A DNA stretch of 64,000 nucleotides from Serratia sp. PL17 (GTDB taxonomy: Bacteria; Pseudomonadota; Gammaproteobacteria; Enterobacterales; Enterobacteriaceae), in assembly GCF_017832355.1 (NCBI RefSeq), contig NZ_JAFIBY010000001.1, positions 1,550,001 through 1,614,000 of the forward strand, in the 5' to 3' direction. The notes under the pieces are model-generated. The model was not told the origin of the DNA. It saw only the letters and a list, made by a program, of their open reading frames with translations, and did no database searches. Shown here piece after piece: positions 60,326 to 64,000 of this stretch. Numbering within the stretch: position 1 is the first letter of the stretch; the number at the start of each line of letters is the position of its first letter. The position numbers and the translations under genes were made by a program.

Positions 60326-61690
60326 ATGATGCAGGAAACCGTGCTCAACAAGATTGTTCGTGATAAAGCGCAATGGGTCGCAGCACGACAGCAACAACAG
60401 CCACTGGCCAGCTTTCAAAATGAAATCGTCCCAAGCGAGCGTGATTTTTACCATGCGCTACAGGGAACCAGAACGGCGTTTATTCTTGAATGTAAAAAGG
60501 CATCCCCTTCAAAGGGCCTGATTCGCGAAAATTTTGATCCTGTCGAGATTGCTTCGGTCTACAAGGATTTCGCCTCGGCGATTTCAGTTCTGACCGATGA
60601 AAAATACTTCCAGGGTAGCTTCGATTTTCTGCCGCTAGTCAGCAAGACGGTCACACAGCCCGTATTGTGCAAAGATTTTATTATCGACCCGTATCAGATC
60701 TACCTGGCGCGTTTCTATCAAGCCGACGCTATTTTACTGATGCTTTCAGTGCTTAACGACGACCAATACCGTCAGCTCGCCGCTGTCGCACACAGCTTAA
60801 ACATGGGCGTACTGACGGAAGTGATCAGCGAAGAAGAACTGCAGCGGGCCATTGCTCTGGAAGCGCGCGTGGTCGGTATCAACAACCGCGATCTCCGTGA
60901 CCTGAGTATCGATCTGGATCGTACTCGCCAGCTTGCGCCACGCGTCCCACAGGGTGTGACGGTGATCAGCGAGTCCGGCATCAACAATTACGGCCAGATC
61001 CGCGAGCTAAGCCACTTTGCCAACGGTTTCTTGATCGGCAGCGCGTTGATGTCTGAAAGCGATCTGCGTGCCGCCGTGCGCCGGGTGATTTTGGGGGACA
61101 ATAAAGTCTGCGGGTTGACCCGCGCCCAGGATGCCGCCGCTGCCTACCAGGCTGGGGCCGTCTACGGCGGGTTGATTTTTGTCGGGCGCTCCCCCCGCTA
61201 TGTCGATATCAACCGTGCCCGCGAAGTTATTTCCGGTGCACCGCTGAAGTATGTCGGCGTGTTCTGCGATGCGCAGGTAGAGACTGTAGTACAAACCGTT
61301 GAACGTCTGGGCTTGAGAGCCGTGCAACTGCATGGGGCGGAGGATCAAAACTATATCACCGCCCTGCGTGCCGAGTTGCCGAACGACTGCCAAATCTGGA
61401 AAGCACTGAGCGTGAAAGACCATTTACCGAAGCGCGATTTGAAGCACGTCGATCGCTATCTGCTGGATAACGGTGCGGGTGGGACTGGCCAGCGTTTCGA
61501 CTGGTCGGTGCTGCAGGGTGAAAACCTGGATAACGTCATGCTTGCAGGGGGTCTGGGTGCCGACAATTGCGTTGACGCGGCCAAACTCGGCTGTGCCGGT
61601 TTGGACTTTAATTCCGGCGTTGAGAGCCAACCCGGTATTAAGGATCCTGCCCGTCTGACGGCGGTTTTCCAGACGTTGCGCGCTTACTGA
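60326..61690 (+). CDS. trpC: TrpC-TrpF bifunctional enzyme
   Basis: 454 residues. N-terminal indole-3-glycerol-phosphate synthase (about 1-255, ECKKASPSKG, CKDFIIDPYQIYLARFYQAD, ESGINN) fused to phosphoribosylanthranilate isomerase (about 256-454, VCGLTRAQDA, VQLHGAEDQ, AGGLGADNC). The fusion is typical of enteric bacteria. The ATG follows the trpD TAA directly; Met1-Met2 are both possible starts. Confidence 0.98.
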   Translation: MMQETVLNKIVRDKAQWVAARQQQQPLASFQNEIVPSERDFYHALQGTRTAFILECKKASPSKGLIRENFDPVEIASVYKDFASAISVLTDEKYFQGSFDFLPLVSKTVTQPVLCKDFIIDPYQIYLARFYQADAILLMLSVLNDDQYRQLAAVAHSLNMGVLTEVISEEELQRAIALEARVVGINNRDLRDLSIDLDRTRQLAPRVPQGVTVISESGINNYGQIRELSHFANGFLIGSALMSESDLRAAVRRVILGDNKVCGLTRAQDAAAAYQAGAVYGGLIFVGRSPRYVDINRAREVISGAPLKYVGVFCDAQVETVVQTVERLGLRAVQLHGAEDQNYITALRAELPNDCQIWKALSVKDHLPKRDLKHVDRYLLDNGAGGTGQRFDWSVLQGENLDNVMLAGGLGADNCVDAAKLGCAGLDFNSGVESQPGIKDPARLTAVFQTLRAY

Positions 61691-61721
61691 ACATTATTAA
61701 CGGATAATAACGGGAACTATA

Positions 61722-62912
61722 ATGACGCTGCTTAACCCCTACTTCGGCGAATTTGGTGGCCAATATGTGCCACAGATTCTGATGCCGGCCTTAAAACAAC
61801 TTGAAGAAGCCTTTGTAAGCGCACAGCGCGATCCGGAATTTCAGGCTGAATTTATCGACTTGCTGAAAAACTACGCAGGCCGCCCTACGGCATTAACACT
61901 TTGCAAGAATCTCACCGCAGGAACTAAAACCAAGCTGTACTTGAAACGTGAAGATCTGCTGCACGGTGGCGCTCACAAAACCAACCAGGTGTTGGGTCAG
62001 GCACTGCTCGCGAAACGCATGGGCAAAACAGAGATCATTGCCGAGACCGGTGCAGGCCAACATGGCGTGGCCTCGGCATTGGCGTGTGCCCTGCTCGGCC
62101 TGAAGTGTCGCATCTATATGGGTGCCAAAGATATTGAACGTCAGTCACCCAACGTATTCCGCATGCGTTTGATGGGCGCAGAGGTAATCCCGGTTCACAG
62201 TGGATCTTCCACACTGAAAGACGCCTGTAATGAAGCGTTGCGCGACTGGTCTGGCAGTTACGAAACCGCCCACTATATGTTGGGTACCGCTGCAGGCCCA
62301 CACCCGTACCCAACCATTGTACGTGAATTCCAGCGCATGATCGGCGAAGAAACCAAAGCACAGATGCTGGAACGCGAAGGCCGCCTGCCGGATGCCGTCT
62401 TGGCGTGTGTTGGTGGTGGTTCCAACGCTATCGGTATGTTTGCCGATTTTATCGATGATGCCAGCGTGGGTCTTATCGGCGTAGAGCCTGCCGGTCTGGG
62501 GATCGAAACCGGTCAACACGGTGCACCATTGAAACACGGTCATGTCGGTATCTATTTCGGCATGAAAGCGCCGATGATGCAGACCTCCGAAGGCCAGATT
62601 GAGGAGTCCTACTCCATTTCTGCCGGGTTGGACTTCCCTTCAGTCGGGCCACAGCACGCTTATTTGAACAGTATTGGTCGTGCGGAGTACGTGTCGATTA
62701 CCGATGACGAAGCCCTGGATGCATTCAAAGCGCTTTCGCGCAGTGAAGGTATCATTCCGGCTCTGGAGTCCTCCCACGCGTTGGCGCATGCACTGAAAAT
62801 GATCCGTGAAACGCCGCAAAAAGAACAGATACTGGTGGTTAACCTGTCCGGACGTGGCGACAAAGACATATTTACCGTTCACGACATTCTGAAAGCTCGG
62901 GGAGAAATCTGA
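61722..62912 (+). CDS. trpB: Tryptophan synthase beta chain
   Basis: 396 residues. PLP lysine is Lys86 (HGGAHKTN); [10 protein letters not shown] binds PLP phosphate. Condenses indole with serine. Its stop overlaps the trpA start. Confidence 0.98.
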   Translation: MTLLNPYFGEFGGQYVPQILMPALKQLEEAFVSAQRDPEFQAEFIDLLKNYAGRPTALTLCKNLTAGTKTKLYLKREDLLHGGAHKTNQVLGQALLAKRMGKTEIIAETGAGQHGVASALACALLGLKCRIYMGAKDIERQSPNVFRMRLMGAEVIPVHSGSSTLKDACNEALRDWSGSYETAHYMLGTAAGPHPYPTIVREFQRMIGEETKAQMLEREGRLPDAVLACVGGGSNAIGMFADFIDDASVGLIGVEPAGLGIETGQHGAPLKHGHVGIYFGMKAPMMQTSEGQIEESYSISAGLDFPSVGPQHAYLNSIGRAEYVSITDDEALDAFKALSRSEGIIPALESSHALAHALKMIRETPQKEQILVVNLSGRGDKDIFTVHDILKARGEI

Positions 62913-63718
62913 TGGAACGTTACCAGCAACTGTTCGACCGCCTGGCAAGTCATAAGGAAGGCGCTTTCGTCCCGTTCGTGACGCTCGGTGATCCAAACCC
63001 GGCGCTGTCATTACAGATCATTGATACTCTGGTTGAGGCCGGTGCAGACGCGTTAGAGCTGGGTATTCCGTTTTCGGACCCGCTGGCTGACGGCCCAACC
63101 ATTCAAAGTGCAGCACTTCGCGCTTTTGCTTCTGGCGTGACGCCAACCCAATGTTTTGAAATGTTGGCCGCTATTCGTCAGAAACACCCAACGATCCCTA
63201 TTGGTCTGTTGATGTACGCCAATCTGGTATTCCATAAAGGTATCGATACGTTTTACCAGCGCTGTGCCGAGGTAGGCGTTGATTCGGTGCTGATTGCCGA
63301 TGTGCCTTATGAAGAGTCTGCCCCTTTCCGCGCTGCGGCCACCCGCCATGGCATTGCGCCTATCTTTATCTGTCCGCCAAATGCAGATGACGACTTGCTG
63401 CGTGAAATTGCCTCACACGGTAGAGGTTACACCTACCTGCTGTCGCGTGCAGGCGTCACCGGAACCGAAAGCCGCGCACAGTTGCCACTTCATCACCTGG
63501 TAAACAAGCTGCGCGAGTATCATGCCGCGCCGCCCCTGCAGGGCTTTGGTATTTCTGAACCGACGCAGGTACGCGATGCGCTGCAAGCCGGGGCTGCTGG
63601 CGCAATTTCCGGCTCGGCAATCGTTAAGATTATCGAACAGCACCAGGACCAACCGGCAGAAATGCTGAAACGACTGGCAACCTTTGTCAGTGAAATGAAA
63701 GCAGCAACACGGGCTTAA
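62912..63718 (+). CDS. trpA: Tryptophan synthase alpha chain
   Basis: 268 residues. Catalytic Glu49 and Asp60 ([14 protein letters not shown]) are in place, as in E. coli. Cleaves indole-3-glycerol phosphate to indole. Last trp gene, followed 6 bases later by the operon terminator. Confidence 0.98.
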   Translation: MERYQQLFDRLASHKEGAFVPFVTLGDPNPALSLQIIDTLVEAGADALELGIPFSDPLADGPTIQSAALRAFASGVTPTQCFEMLAAIRQKHPTIPIGLLMYANLVFHKGIDTFYQRCAEVGVDSVLIADVPYEESAPFRAAATRHGIAPIFICPPNADDDLLREIASHGRGYTYLLSRAGVTGTESRAQLPLHHLVNKLREYHAAPPLQGFGISEPTQVRDALQAGAAGAISGSAIVKIIEQHQDQPAEMLKRLATFVSEMKAATRA

Positions 63719-63723
63719 TCCCA

Positions 63724-63759
63724 TTAACAACGGGTGCAGTGGATCGCGCCCGTTGTTAA
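63724..63759 (+). terminator. trp operon terminator
   Basis: Eleven-base-pair stem TTAACAACGGG/CCCGTTGTTAA with a 14-base loop. Only a weak T stretch follows (ATCTTGTTTCC), so rho may help. Confidence 0.8.
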
Positions 63760-63937
63760 CATCTTGTTTCCTATCAAACTTGTGCTTTTTTTTTACACCA
63801 ACAATTTGTACAAACCCAATTCTTGTCTCACACTTAACCTTGCGCGTCGGGCATTTCAGTATTTTTAGGAGTGCGTTACGTTTTCAGGTGAAAACCCGAA
63901 TGTAGTTTCAACAATAACATTGCATGGAGAGTAATTT

Positions 63938-64000
63938 ATGAAGCTATTTAAAACCCTTTCAGCCTTATGCATGGCAGCCGTTGTGGCATTCGCAGTGAGT
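63938..64000 (+). CDS. 5' end of a secreted-protein gene
   Basis: Twenty-one codons before the window ends, reading MKLFKTLSALCMAAVVAFAV. GGAGAG sits six bases before the ATG. The peptide is a signal sequence; it could be a lipoprotein but the cleavage region is cut off. Family not identified. Confidence 0.6.
   Translation, partial: MKLFKTLSALCMAAVVAFAVS

Overview
The window reads as about 64 kb of chromosome from an enterobacterium of the Serratia/Yersinia group, most probably Serratia. Nearly every protein is a close, full-length relative of a known Escherichia coli protein. The order tyrR-ycjF-ycjX-psp, osmB-yciH-pyrF-lapB-lapA-pgpB-ribA-acnA-cysB-topA-yciN-sohB-yciK-btuR-rluB-yciO-rnm-trp is the familiar enteric one. 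The anthranilate synthase glutaminase (trpG) and phosphoribosyltransferase (trpD) are separate genes, as known for Serratia and unlike the E. coli fusion. The genus call is inference. I saw no rRNA, tRNA, CRISPR array, insertion sequence or prophage.

Layout. 1-10.7 kb: 3' part of tpx; tyrR; the phage-shock operon pspABCD-ycjX-ycjF on the minus strand with a sigma-54 promoter, and divergent pspF; then a three-gene minus-strand zinc-starvation operon (folE2, gamma carbonic anhydrase, COG0523 GTPase) behind a near-consensus Zur box. 10.8-16.2 kb: sapABCDF peptide transporter. 16.2-20 kb: an accessory block with a small ORF holding tandem Cys codons and a following hairpin, a fused CMD/alkylhydroperoxidase-like protein, a LysR regulator and dacD. 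20-29.2 kb: ydeP-type molybdopterin oxidoreductase, LysR regulator, a glyoxalase I of the long class, rnb, a CPBP-family membrane protease, and a CstA-family pyruvate/peptide transporter. 29.2-35 kb: fsaA, the glycyl-radical pair ybiY-ybiW behind a perfect FNR box, the DeoR regulator yciT and a lone araD. 35-53.6 kb: conserved housekeeping from osmB to rluB, with a few species-specific small genes. 53.8-55.1 kb: two accessory genes, a relative of cofactor-free quinolone dioxygenases that lacks the nucleophilic serine, and an orphan Rap1a/Tai-type immunity protein. 55.2-63.8 kb: yciO, rnm and the complete trp operon with promoter/operator, leader peptide, attenuator and terminator. The window ends inside a short secreted-protein gene.

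How the genes work together. pspF-pspABCD is a self-contained envelope-stress circuit. folE2, gamma-CA and the COG0523 GTPase would keep folate and carbonate chemistry and metal delivery going when zinc is scarce. fsaA, ybiY, ybiW, yciT and araD may form an anaerobic sugar-phosphate module (inference). trpLEGDCFBA makes tryptophan from chorismate.

Best candidates for new biology: the Cys-codon leader with its hairpin in front of the CMD fusion gene; the Ser-to-Ala quinolone-dioxygenase-like protein; the orphan immunity protein; and the FNR-controlled glycyl-radical cluster. Start codons were chosen by ribosome-binding site and family alignment from memory; no database search was possible.
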